A stretch of 13,615 nucleotides of DNA from Cytophagia bacterium (lineage in GTDB: Bacteria; Bacteroidota; Bacteroidia; Cytophagales; Cyclobacteriaceae), in assembly GCA_013373005.1 (NCBI GenBank), contig JABXIP010000343.1, positions 1-13,615 on the forward strand. The letters are read 5' to 3'. The stretch's first letter is position 1, and each line of letters starts with the position of its first letter. The notes under the pieces were generated by a model. That model was not told the origin of the DNA and searched no databases. It saw nothing but the letters and a program-made list of their open reading frames with translations. Of the stretch, positions 1-8,160 are shown piece by piece. The position numbers and the translations under genes are program-made.

Positions 1-3000
1 GCATCTTCATTAACACTAATAGTTTTACTCGCAGTACACCCATTAGAATCGGTCACAACAATCGTATAATTTCCGAAAGCTAAACTCGAAATGTCTTCTG
101 TCATGGCTCCATTGCTCCAAGAGTAGCTATAACCGCCAGCACCACCTGCGACCGTAATATCAATGACCCCTGCAGCACCACCGGCACAACCGGCATCGGT
201 TACGACTTCAGTAATTGTAATAGGTGCGGGTTCTGTTATGACAACAGAAGTGGTAGCTGTACAGCCTCTTGCATCAGTGACTTCCACATTATAAGTACCT
301 GCAGGAACCCCAATCAGATCTTCTGTCACAGGTCCTCCAGAATCCCAATCAAATGTATAAGGACCAGTTCCCCCGGTAACGGTTAAGTCAATGATTCCAT
401 CAGATTCTCCATTACAGCTTGCATCAGTTTTAGACACTGCGATGTTCAATGGAGCAGGCTCAGTAATGGTTACTGAGGTGTTGATAGTACAACCGTTGTT
501 ATCAGTTACAACAACCGAGTATACTCCGGCAGCTAAACCGCTAGGGTCTTGTGTAGTAATTGCTCCGCTGTTCCAGCTGTAGGTGTAAGGCATTGTTCCT
601 CCCGTAACAGTCAGGTCAATGCTACCGTTGGTGTTACCATTACAGTCAACATCCACTTTTGTGGTAGAAACGGCTAAAGCCGTTGGCTCGGTAATAACGA
701 TGTTGGAGATAGTGATACAGCCCAGATCATCAGTCACTGTTACCGAGTAGGTGCCCGCAGTAATATTGGTAAGGTCTTCCGAAGTATCTCCATTACTCCA
801 GGCATAATCCAAAGTGCCTACACCATTAGTAACTGTTAAGTTAATAGATGCGTCACTACCACCATTACAACTTACATTCACTTGAGTATAAGTGGCTGTC
901 ATTGCCGTAGGTGGCTCGGTTATGGTGACCGTTGTAGAAGCGGTACACCCTTTGGCATCGGTAACGGTTACAGTGTAGGCTCCAGCTGTTAGTCCGCTGA
1001 GATCTTCAACAATATCACCATTGCTCCATGAGTAGGTGTAAAGCCCGGTTCCCCCGCTAGCGGTGAGGTCAATACTTCCATCCGCATCTCCTTTACAGGT
1101 TACATCTACCTGGGTAGTGCTTAATGAAAGTACCGGAGGTTCGGTGATTGTTACGGAAGTAGTAGCAGTACATCCTCTGGCATCGGTTACCGTTACAGAA
1201 TAGCTTCCGGCTGCAACACCATTCAAATCCTGAGTAGTAGCTCCCGTATTCCATAGATAGGAATAGCCGGGTGTTCCTCCTGAAACGGATAGGTCAATAC
1301 TTCCCGTTGCACCTCCATTACAAAGCACGTTTGTGGAAGTGGTTGAAACAGCCAGTACGCTTGGTTCAGTAATATTTACTGAGGTTGAGGCGGTACATCC
1401 TTCTGCATCAGTCACAGTTACTGAATAATTTCCAGCTGGAAGTCCACTTATGTCTTGCGTGGTAGCGCCATTGCTCCATGCATAGGTAAAGCCGGCTGTT
1501 CCACCAGTTACTGTTAGGTTAATGTCTCCTGTTGAATTGCCATTACAATCAACATCTGTTTTTGTGGTAGAAAGGGCGAGTACTGCAGGTTCTGAAACGG
1601 TTGCCGATGCATTGGCGATACATCCGTTTCCATCTGTTACTTGAACGGAGTAAGTTCCAGGTCCTAAATTGGACAAGTTTTGTGAAGTGGCTCCATTACT
1701 CCATAAGTAGGTATAAGACCCTGCTCCTCCTGAAACAGAAAGATTAATAGTCCCATCACCACTTCCATTACAAGTCACATTGCTGGCAGTGGTTGAAAGA
1801 GCCAAAGCAGTTGGTTGAGTAATGGTTACTGAAGTGGAAGTAGTACATCCGTTGTCATCGGTAACAGTAACGCTGTATGTTCCGGCTGCTAAATTGCTGA
1901 TGTCTTCTGTTGTTGCTCCGTTGCTCCATAAGTAGGAATAATCTGGTGTTCCGCCCGCCACGGTAAGGTCTATGCTTCCCGTATTAGTGCCATTACAAAG
2001 CACATTAACCTGAGTGGTTGAAACAGAAAGAATGTTGGGTTGTGTAATATTTACTGAGGTTGAAGCAGTACAACCTGCAGCATCAGTTACAGTCACAGAA
2101 TAATTACCAACCGGAAGACTGCCAATGTCCTCATTACTCGAACCATTGCTCCATGAATAAGTATAACCTGCTGTTCCTCCGGTTACAGTTAGGTCAATGC
2201 TTCCCGTTGAGTTTCCATTACAGTCCACATTGATGGAAGTGGTGGAAAGGGCCAATGGGGCTGGTTGGGTAATGGTAACTGAGGCGGTTTCCGTACAGTT
2301 ATTGTCATCCGTAACAGTAACAGAATAATTTCCAGCTGGAAGGCCGCTTAAGTCTTGAGTAGTCGCTCCATTACTCCATAAATAACTGTAAGCTCCTGTT
2401 CCTCCAGATACGGTTAAGTTAATACTGCCTGTAGAATTGCCATTACACAGAACATTTACTTGTGTGGTTGAAAGGGTTAGAGCGGCAGGTTCGGTAATGC
2501 TGATTGAGGCAAAAGCAACACAATCATTGGTATCAGTTACGGTTACATCATATGTCCCTGCGGCCAGTCCAGACAGATCCTGACTAGAGGCTCCATTGCT
2601 CCAGACATAAGTAAAAGGTCCTGTTCCTCCAGCTATCGCTAAGTCAATGGAACCAGAGTTATCACCATTACAAAGTAAGTTGGTAGGGGTTGCGGTAAGT
2701 ACAAAAGGGTCTGGTTGAGTAACCGTGAAGGTGTGGATTTCACAATGGCTGCCCTGAGAGATTTTTACAACATACTCTCCTGCGAATAAAACGGTAATGT
2801 CTTGTGTATTCTCTCCTGTGGTAAGCCAGTCATACTTAATTGGAGGGTTATTATTTGGGCTGCTTACCGTTAGGTCAATGGCACCATCGCTATCTCCATT
2901 ACAACCAACGGCAGTAATGTCGGCAGTCACCGTAAAAATCGGTGCAGGTTCTTCAACGATAATTGTTTCTGTGACAAAACATTGAACATCATCATTGCTG

Positions 3001-3530
3001 AAGCCAGATACGTTTAGCGTATATGTTCCGGCAGTAATGTCGGCAACATTGCTAGATGTTCCCACAATATTCCCGTCTTCGTCAATCCATTCATAGGTAT
3101 ATGGGCCATGACCTGCAGTAATTACAATGTTTAGCGTGCCGTCATTGTCGTATGTACAACCCACGTCTTTAGAGTTGTCGTTTGCCCCATCTAGAACGTA
3201 AAATCCAGGGTCAATAGTAAAGGTTTCAGATTTTGTTTTATTACCATCTCCTGTATCGGTTACAGTGACGGTATAATCTCCTGGAGCTAGATTTGAGATG
3301 TTTTGAGATGTGGCACCATTGCTCCAAGAAAAGGTGTATGGGCCAACTCCACCGCTAACGGTAATGTCTATGGCGCCATCGGCATTGCCAAGGCAGGTAA
3401 TTTCAGAGATAGTTTCTGAAATAGTGATTGCCAGTTTGTTTCCATCCGAATCAGTATAACCCTTTACTGAATTCGAAAAGAGAATAAGTGACACCCACAG
3501 TATAGTAAATCTTGCCAGCCTAAGATTCAT
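1..3530 (-). CDS. Giant SprB-repeat surface/secreted protein, N-terminal part (runs off left edge)
   Basis: The minus strand is open from the ATG at 3530 to base 1 (1176 full codons) with no stop. An in-frame TAG at 3554-3552 leaves this ATG as the only sensible start. The product begins with a Sec signal peptide (MNLRLAR, then a hydrophobic stretch to about residue 20, cleavage plausible after SNSVKG). It then consists of 15 tandem units of about 75 residues. A typical unit reads CNG..TGSIDLTV.GGT..YTYSWSNGATT.DLSGL.AG.YSVTVTD.NGCTA. This is the SprB-repeat (PKD-like, beta-rich) pattern found in Bacteroidota secreted proteins, including the gliding adhesin SprB. Most units carry two cysteines, one in CNG and one in NGC, which could form an intradomain disulfide after export. 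Such proteins usually end in a type IX sorting or CHU_C-type domain, which would lie beyond base 1 and cannot be seen. Adhesin or gliding roles are inference; many family members have no known function. Confidence 0.9.
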   Translation of the reverse strand, partial: MNLRLARFTILWVSLILFSNSVKGYTDSDGNKLAITISETISEITCLGNADGAIDITVSGGVGPYTFSWSNGATSQNISNLAPGDYTVTVTDTGDGNKTKSETFTIDPGFYVLDGANDNSKDVGCTYDNDGTLNIVITAGHGPYTYEWIDEDGNIVGTSSNVADITAGTYTLNVSGFSNDDVQCFVTETIIVEEPAPIFTVTADITAVGCNGDSDGAIDLTVSSPNNNPPIKYDWLTTGENTQDITVLFAGEYVVKISQGSHCEIHTFTVTQPDPFVLTATPTNLLCNGDNSGSIDLAIAGGTGPFTYVWSNGASSQDLSGLAAGTYDVTVTDTNDCVAFASISITEPAALTLSTTQVNVLCNGNSTGSINLTVSGGTGAYSYLWSNGATTQDLSGLPAGNYSVTVTDDNNCTETASVTITQPAPLALSTTSINVDCNGNSTGSIDLTVTGGTAGYTYSWSNGSSNEDIGSLPVGNYSVTVTDAAGCTASTSVNITQPNILSVSTTQVNVLCNGTNTGSIDLTVAGGTPDYSYLWSNGATTEDISNLAAGTYSVTVTDDNGCTTSTSVTITQPTALALSTTASNVTCNGSGDGTINLSVSGGAGSYTYLWSNGATSQNLSNLGPGTYSVQVTDGNGCIANASATVSEPAVLALSTTKTDVDCNGNSTGDINLTVTGGTAGFTYAWSNGATTQDISGLPAGNYSVTVTDAEGCTASTSVNITEPSVLAVSTTSTNVLCNGGATGSIDLSVSGGTPGYSYLWNTGATTQDLNGVAAGSYSVTVTDARGCTATTSVTITEPPVLSLSTTQVDVTCKGDADGSIDLTASGGTGLYTYSWSNGDIVEDLSGLTAGAYTVTVTDAKGCTASTTVTITEPPTAMTATYTQVNVSCNGGSDASINLTVTNGVGTLDYAWSNGDTSEDLTNITAGTYSVTVTDDLGCITISNIVITEPTALAVSTTKVDVDCNGNTNGSIDLTVTGGTMPYTYSWNSGAITTQDPSGLAAGVYSVVVTDNNGCTINTSVTITEPAPLNIAVSKTDASCNGESDGIIDLTVTGGTGPYTFDWDSGGPVTEDLIGVPAGTYNVEVTDARGCTATTSVVITEPAPITITEVVTDAGCAGGAAGVIDITVAGGAGGYSYSWSNGAMTEDISSLAFGNYTIVVTDSNGCTASKTISVNED
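60..3420 (-). repeat. Array of 15 tandem SprB-type repeat units, period about 225 nt
   Basis: The conserved Trp codon of each unit (WSNG or equivalent; CCA on the plus strand) lies at 117, 345, 573, 798, 1026, 1251, 1476, 1701, 1926, 2151, 2376, 2601, 2826, 3087 and 3324. The spacing is exactly 225 nt for eight consecutive intervals (1026 to 2826), 225 or 228 nt further left, and 261 and 237 nt for the two intervals nearest the N-terminus. Units differ at many synonymous and some replacement positions, so they are old or diversified duplications rather than a recent identical expansion. The two units with Trp at 2826 and 3087 are the most divergent: the WSNG is replaced by DWLTTG and EWIDEDG. 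Confidence 0.92.
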
Positions 3531-3578
3531 ACTGATTTCGATGCTTCGGTTCTAGTTAAATCTGTGTGGGTTCGAGAT

Positions 3579-3586
3579 CAAAATTA
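3579..3586 (-). promoter_or_regulatory. Candidate -7 box (TAATTTTG) for the SprB-repeat gene
   Basis: Read on the minus strand, this octamer matches the Bacteroidota -7 consensus TAnnTTTG exactly. It would give a leader of about 40 nt before the ATG at 3530. No TTG-type -33 element is present at the usual 17-23 nt upstream, so support rests on one short motif in AT-rich DNA. Confidence 0.3.
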
Positions 3587-3718
3587 TGAGTTTTTTGTAC
3601 TATTGATAGCGACTGTTGTATTATACGGTTGTGGTGTCTCAAACAGCAAATACTTGGATGTATATGAGTTAGGGCTTTGTCCATTTTGAGTACCTACGAA
3701 GTTGCAACCAATTCAGAT

Positions 3719-3747
3719 TTTGGTAGTCTCTGTAATGAATTCGTTTG
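3719..3747 (+). promoter_or_regulatory. Candidate promoter for the FtsX-type permease (TTTG-17-TTCGTTTG)
   Basis: A TTTG at 3719-3722 is followed, after 17 nt, by TTCGTTTG at 3740-3747, one mismatch from the Bacteroidota -7 consensus TAnnTTTG. Transcription from here would begin about 45 nt before the ATG at 3797, which fits that start and would exclude the TTG at 3677. The evidence is short motifs only. Confidence 0.25.
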
Positions 3748-3796
3748 GTCTTCGTCTTCCAAGCGAAATCGATTTTTAGGTCAAACAACTCAAACC

Positions 3797-6154
3797 ATGT
3801 TCAGAACAATTATCAAAACCGCTCTTCGAGTTTTCTGGAAGGAGCGTGCCTATGCTTTACTCAATGTTCTAGGTCTTACTGTTGGCATTACTGCTAGCAT
3901 GCTTCTACTCATCTATATTCAGGGAGAGAAGTCTTACGATCAATTTCATGCCAATGTGGATCGTATCTACCAGGTGATGGAAAATCAGGACTATTCCGGA
4001 ACTGTTTTCACCACTTCGGCTAACCCGGGTCCGCTAAAGGATGCCATGAAAGAAGCCATGCCAGAGGTTGAATACTTTGCTCAGTTTACCTGGGAGCAGG
4101 AAAGATTATTTATAAACGGAGATCAGAGTTTTAAAGAAACTGGGCGTGTGGCCAGTGAAGATTTCTTTCAAATTTTCTCTGTCAATTTTATTGAAGGATC
4201 TGTAGAAAAATCTCTTACTGAACCCACCGTACTTTATATATCAAAGAGTCTGAAAGAAAAGATATTTGGGGACCAATCTGCTCTGGAAAAGTCATTGACA
4301 GTAAATGGTTGGGGAGAATATAAGGTTGGTGGAGTTTATGAAGATGTTCCATCTAACTCTTCCATGACATTTGATTTTGTGATGCCCTATGAGCCATGGG
4401 CCAGACAAAATACCTGGCTGGAAGACTGGGGCAACAATGGACTAAGAGGATTTGTGAAGCTTCAGTCTGGGGTAGATTTTGAAAGCTTCAATGAAAAAAT
4501 TAAAGGCTTCGTCAAGGAACGAAATGAAGGCTCAGTAGTAGATCTGTTTCTTTTTCCATTGCAAGATATCTATTTGAAAGGAAGCTGGGAAGAGGGTAAG
4601 CAATCTGGCGGACGAATTGTCTATGTAAGGCTGTTCTCTATTGTGGCCATCTTTATATTGGTTATTGCCTGCATTAATTTTATGAACCTTGCTACAGCAC
4701 GCTCCACCAAGAGAGCTAAGGAAGTTGGGGTGAAGAAAGTGGTGGGGTCATCTAGAAAGCAGCTCATTTTCCAGTTCATTGGAGAGTCTGTCATTATGGC
4801 TCTGGTCTCCGCAATTCTGAGTGGCCTGTTTATTTCGTTATTGATTCCATCATTGAACGAGTTAATCCAAAGGCAACTAGCTTTCAGTTTTCAGAACATT
4901 AGTCAGATTAGCCTGTTGCTGGGAACCAGTCTGGTTGTAGGCTTTTTGGCAGGAAGTTATCCGGCTTTAATCCTTTCTAGCTTTAAGCCTATGAGTGTTT
5001 TGAAGGGAAGTTTTAAAACGTCTGGTTATTCTAATGGAATCAGAAAGGGGCTGGTCGTATTTCAATTCCTTATTTCCACTTTCTTGATCATTTCTACTCT
5101 GGTCATTCACCAGCAGATGGAATATGTGAAGAACAAGAACCTTGGTTACAATAAGGAGAACATAGTTTATTTGCCCATTGAAGGTGATTTGGCCAATGAA
5201 GAAAGTGCCAGCCTCTTTATGTCGAGAGTGTTGGACAACCCCAGCTTCAGCGATGTTACAGTGGCGAGCAATGTACCAATCAATATTAGCATATCTACGT
5301 CTGGAGGGCTTAGATGGGAAGGTAAGACGGATCAAAATGAAACACTTTTCAATGTAATTCAGGTTGGTGATAATTTTATAGAAACGCTAGGTATGGAGAT
5401 GCTTGAAGGCCGTGCTTTTGATCCCAACATTGTGAGTGACTCTGTAAATATCATAATCAATGAGCAGACCGCTAAGGCCATGAATGTAGAGGACCCTTTA
5501 AATTATCCTGTTACTTTTTGGGATCGACCGGGGAAAGTGATTGGTATTGTGAAAGATTTTCATTTCAGCTCCCTACATCAGAATATAGAGCCTTTGGTCA
5601 TTACGCTTAGACCAGAAAGTGCTGAGTTTTTCATAGCTAAAATGACTGGAAATACTGAAGCTGGAGTCAATTATCTAGAAGATCTGACCAAAGAGCTGAA
5701 TCCGAATTACCCATTTACTTACAGGTTCCTTGACGAGAGTTATGAGAACCTTTACCGTGGAGAAACCACCATTGGTCTGCTGGCCAATTACTTCTCGGGG
5801 ATTGCCATTTTTATATCTCTATTAGGATTGTTTGGTTTGGCCAGTTTTGCCGCTGAGCAGCGAATCAAAGAGATTGGAATTAGAAAAGTATTGGGCGCGG
5901 GTATTCCTAACCTTATACTTATCATGTCCAAAGGCTTCCTTATTCTGGTAGGCGTGGGCTTTCTAATTGCCGCACCATTGGCCTATTTCTTTATGGATAA
6001 TTGGCTGGGAGATTTTGAATACAGGATTCAGATCAGCGCCATGGTATTTGTTTTGGCTGGAGCTGCTTCTCTCCTAATCACCATTATGACTGTGGGTTAC
6101 CATTCCATAAGAGCAGCCAGTGCCAACCCGGTCAAGAGCCTGAGGTACGAATAA
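3797..6154 (+). CDS. FtsX/MacB-type ABC transporter permease (two-module)
   Basis: This is an inner-membrane permease of the MacB/FtsX superfamily, 785 residues from the chosen ATG. The frame is open back to a TTG at 3677, but family members begin close to the first membrane segment with sequences like MFRTIIKTALRVFWKERAYA, so the ATG at 3797 is preferred. The first module has TM1 at about 21-43, a large periplasmic MacB-type core domain (about 45-275), and an FtsX domain with TM segments near 278-300, 328-352 and 371-395. The motif KEVGVKKVVGSS follows its first helix. The second module starts with a TM near 419-437, has a second periplasmic domain (about 440-655), and ends with TMs near 664-686, 710-730 and 748-767, with the matching motif KEIGIRKVLGA. 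This duplicated arrangement is the usual Bacteroidota form. No ATPase gene lies beside it, so it must use a LolD/MacB-like ATPase encoded elsewhere. The substrate is unknown; lipoprotein, antimicrobial or other envelope-related export are all possible. Confidence 0.9.
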   Translation: MFRTIIKTALRVFWKERAYALLNVLGLTVGITASMLLLIYIQGEKSYDQFHANVDRIYQVMENQDYSGTVFTTSANPGPLKDAMKEAMPEVEYFAQFTWEQERLFINGDQSFKETGRVASEDFFQIFSVNFIEGSVEKSLTEPTVLYISKSLKEKIFGDQSALEKSLTVNGWGEYKVGGVYEDVPSNSSMTFDFVMPYEPWARQNTWLEDWGNNGLRGFVKLQSGVDFESFNEKIKGFVKERNEGSVVDLFLFPLQDIYLKGSWEEGKQSGGRIVYVRLFSIVAIFILVIACINFMNLATARSTKRAKEVGVKKVVGSSRKQLIFQFIGESVIMALVSAILSGLFISLLIPSLNELIQRQLAFSFQNISQISLLLGTSLVVGFLAGSYPALILSSFKPMSVLKGSFKTSGYSNGIRKGLVVFQFLISTFLIISTLVIHQQMEYVKNKNLGYNKENIVYLPIEGDLANEESASLFMSRVLDNPSFSDVTVASNVPINISISTSGGLRWEGKTDQNETLFNVIQVGDNFIETLGMEMLEGRAFDPNIVSDSVNIIINEQTAKAMNVEDPLNYPVTFWDRPGKVIGIVKDFHFSSLHQNIEPLVITLRPESAEFFIAKMTGNTEAGVNYLEDLTKELNPNYPFTYRFLDESYENLYRGETTIGLLANYFSGIAIFISLLGLFGLASFAAEQRIKEIGIRKVLGAGIPNLILIMSKGFLILVGVGFLIAAPLAYFFMDNWLGDFEYRIQISAMVFVLAGAASLLITIMTVGYHSIRAASANPVKSLRYE

Positions 6155-6174
6155 TACCAATTCTATAGACTTCT

Positions 6175-6219
6175 AAAAAAGTGTATCTTACTGATTGTTC
6201 AATATTCAGTGAGATACAC
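6175..6219. promoter_or_regulatory. Strong stem-loop directly before the DUF4212 start codon
   Basis: Arms at 6181-6194 (GTGTATCTTACTGA) and 6206-6219 (TCAGTGAGATACAC) form a 14-bp stem with one G-U wobble in plus-strand RNA and an 11-nt loop. The stem ends two bases before the ATG at 6222. Six A residues (6175-6180) precede it, so on the minus strand it looks like an intrinsic terminator (stem then TTTTTT). On the plus strand no T-run follows. It could sequester the translation start, block antisense transcription, attenuate read-through from the permease gene, or be a repetitive palindromic element. The structure is clear; the function is not. Confidence 0.7.
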
Positions 6220-6221
6220 CT

Positions 6222-6476
6222 ATGTCTAAAAACCTGAAGAAATATTGGCGTACTAATCTGCGCTATCTGGCTTTACTCCTAAGCATTTGGCTTTTGGTAT
6301 CCTTCGTATTCGGAATACTTTTGGCCGATACCTTAAATAACTATCACATTGGCGGCTTTCCTCTCGGCTTTTGGTTCGCGCAACAAGGAGCCATATATGT
6401 TTTTGTCATCCTCATTTTTGTCTATGTCTATCTGATGAATAAGCTCGATAAGGCTTATGAAGTAGACGAAAAATAA
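6222..6476 (+). CDS. DUF4212 protein, small subunit of sodium:solute symporter
   Basis: An 84-residue membrane protein with two hydrophobic helices (about 13-36 and 53-73) separated by a short polar loop containing GGFPLGFWFAQQG, the hallmark stretch of the DUF4212 / putative solute:sodium symporter small-subunit family. It is normally encoded immediately before a large SSS-family partner, as here with only 7 nt between the stop and the next ATG, so the two are almost certainly co-translated and form one transporter. The length is typical. The ATG sits two bases after a strong stem-loop, so translation may be controlled by RNA structure. The precise role of the small subunit in transport is not established from sequence. 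Confidence 0.92.
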   Translation: MSKNLKKYWRTNLRYLALLLSIWLLVSFVFGILLADTLNNYHIGGFPLGFWFAQQGAIYVFVILIFVYVYLMNKLDKAYEVDEK

Positions 6477-6483
6477 GCTAGCT

Positions 6484-8160
6484 ATGGATACTCAAATCTG
6501 GACTTATCTTATTGTTGGCCTTAGCTTTTTGCTTTATGTGGGCATAGCCATTTGGGCCAAAGCAAGTACTACTAAAGACTTTTATGTAGCCGGAGGTGGA
6601 ATTAATCCGGTAATGAATGGCATGGCTACTGCTGCTGACTGGATGTCGGCAGCCTCTTTTCTGTCCATGGCAGGCCTCATTTCCTTTATGGGTTTTGGTG
6701 GCGCCCAATACCTCATGGGCTGGACTGGTGGTTATGTTCTACTTGCCTTACTACTCGCTCCCTACCTCAGAAAATTTGGTAAGTATACCGTCCCTGATTT
6801 CATTGGCGACAGATACTATTCCAAAAATGCTAGGTTGGTGGCGCTTATCTGTGCGCTGTTTGTCTCCTTTACTTATGTGGTTGGCCAGATGAAAGGGGTG
6901 GGCGTGGCCTTCGCTCGTTTTCTAGATGTTGACTATACAACCGGAGTGCTTATCGGAATTGGCATTGTATTCTTTTATGCCGTTTTGGGTGGAATGAAGG
7001 GCATCACCTATACGCAAGTGGCTCAGTTTTGTGTGCTGATTTTTGCCTTTACTGTTCCTGCCGTATTCATCTCTTTTCAGATGACGGGAAATCCCATTCC
7101 GCAATTGGGTTTTGGAGGAAGCACAAAGGATGGAGCCTATTTGTTAGAGACCTTGAATGAGTTATCCGTTGAACTAGGCTTTGCTGAGTACACTAAAGTA
7201 GATAAAGGCAATCTCACCAATATGTTCTTTATCACCGCAGCCTTGATGTTCGGAACAGCAGGCTTACCCCATGTGATTGTAAGGTTCTTTACGGTACCTA
7301 AAGTAAAAGATGCGCGAATCTCTGCAGGTTGGGCACTTCTCTTCATTGCTATATTGTATACTACAGCTCCAGCAGTAGCTGCTTTTGCCAGAACCAATTT
7401 AATCAATACCGTATCTGAAAAGCCTTATGCTGAAGTGCCAGAGTGGTTCAGCAACTGGGAGAATACCGGATTACTCACTTATGAAGACAAAAATGGCGAT
7501 GGCAAAATTCAGTATGTGGCTGATGCTTCAGTCAATGAACTGACCATCGATCAGGATATTATCGTTTTGGCCAATCCGGAAATCGCCAAACTTCCAGCAT
7601 GGGTTGTAGCACTTGTGGTGGCAGGAGGTCTGGCTGCGGCCCTTTCTACTGCTGCGGGATTGTTGTTGGTTATTTCATCCTCCATTTCACATGACTTACT
7701 GAAGAATTATCTGAAGCCCGATATCTCTGAAAAAGGTGAACTAAAAGCGGCTCGGATCAGTATTGCCGTAGCTGTTGTGGGTGCAGGTTTGGCAGGCCTA
7801 AACCCTCCAGGTTTTGTGGCTCAGGTGGTAGCACTGGCCTTTGGTTTAGCGGCTTCCTCCTTCTTCCCGGCTATCATTCTCGGAATCTTCGATAAGAAAA
7901 TGAATCGGGAAGGTGCTATCTCAGGAATGATAGTAGGAGTACTTTTCACCATCTGTTATATATTCTATTTCAAGCCGCAGCTAGGTGGCCCGGGAACTCC
8001 CGATGGCTACTGGTTCGGTATTTCACCAGAGGGCATCGGCACCTTGGGTATGATGATCAACTTTGTGGTGGCTATTGTAGTTTCCAGAATCACGCGACCT
8101 GTCCCTGCAGTTATTCAGGACTTGGTGGAGGATATTCGGTATCCCTCGAATAATAGTTGA
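6484..8160 (+). CDS. SSS-family sodium:solute symporter large subunit (acetate/monocarboxylate type)
   Basis: A 558-residue polytopic membrane protein of the sodium:solute symporter family, in the subfamily that pairs with DUF4212. It begins with a helix at about 6-26, followed by KDFYVAGGG and the loop AADWMSAASFL (51-60) typical of ActP/PutP-like carriers. GGLAAALSTAAG (381-392) matches the TM8 region in which a Ser-Thr pair (S388, T389 here) contributes to the Na2 site in PutP and related carriers. Between about 310 and 370 it carries an extra-membrane loop with an EF-hand-like segment (DKNGDGKIQY, 335-344). The downstream acs gene makes acetate the best substrate guess; propionate, pyruvate or lactate are possible. 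Transport would be sodium-coupled uptake across the inner membrane. Confidence 0.9.
   Translation: MDTQIWTYLIVGLSFLLYVGIAIWAKASTTKDFYVAGGGINPVMNGMATAADWMSAASFLSMAGLISFMGFGGAQYLMGWTGGYVLLALLLAPYLRKFGKYTVPDFIGDRYYSKNARLVALICALFVSFTYVVGQMKGVGVAFARFLDVDYTTGVLIGIGIVFFYAVLGGMKGITYTQVAQFCVLIFAFTVPAVFISFQMTGNPIPQLGFGGSTKDGAYLLETLNELSVELGFAEYTKVDKGNLTNMFFITAALMFGTAGLPHVIVRFFTVPKVKDARISAGWALLFIAILYTTAPAVAAFARTNLINTVSEKPYAEVPEWFSNWENTGLLTYEDKNGDGKIQYVADASVNELTIDQDIIVLANPEIAKLPAWVVALVVAGGLAAALSTAAGLLLVISSSISHDLLKNYLKPDISEKGELKAARISIAVAVVGAGLAGLNPPGFVAQVVALAFGLAASSFFPAIILGIFDKKMNREGAISGMIVGVLFTICYIFYFKPQLGGPGTPDGYWFGISPEGIGTLGMMINFVVAIVVSRITRPVPAVIQDLVEDIRYPSNNS

Larger units (their letters stand above)
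3531..3796. other. Divergent intergenic region between the repeat-protein gene and the permease gene
   Basis: This 266-nt stretch separates two divergently transcribed genes and should carry both promoters. No tRNA, strong hairpin or terminator is visible. On the plus strand a GTG-initiated 41-codon reading frame (3564-3689) encodes a hydrophobic stretch ending in a lipobox-like LYGC. It is too short and weakly initiated to call as a gene. A TTG at 3677 opens a 40-residue in-frame extension of the permease that does not look like permease sequence. Confidence 0.6.

Noticed and set aside
391..2985. Short plus-strand reading frames inside the repeat array (391-582 and 2797-2985)
   Set aside because: They lie opposite the continuous minus-strand repeat protein, have no family resemblance and are explained by the repeat composition.
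1..3420. Periodic array as a possible CRISPR or DNA satellite
   Set aside because: The period is 225 nt, there are no short identical repeats with unique spacers, and the minus strand is one uninterrupted coding frame with protein-level conservation.
6478..6708. Antisense frame over the start of the symporter gene
   Set aside because: It sits opposite strongly recognisable SSS coding sequence and its product has no recognisable features.
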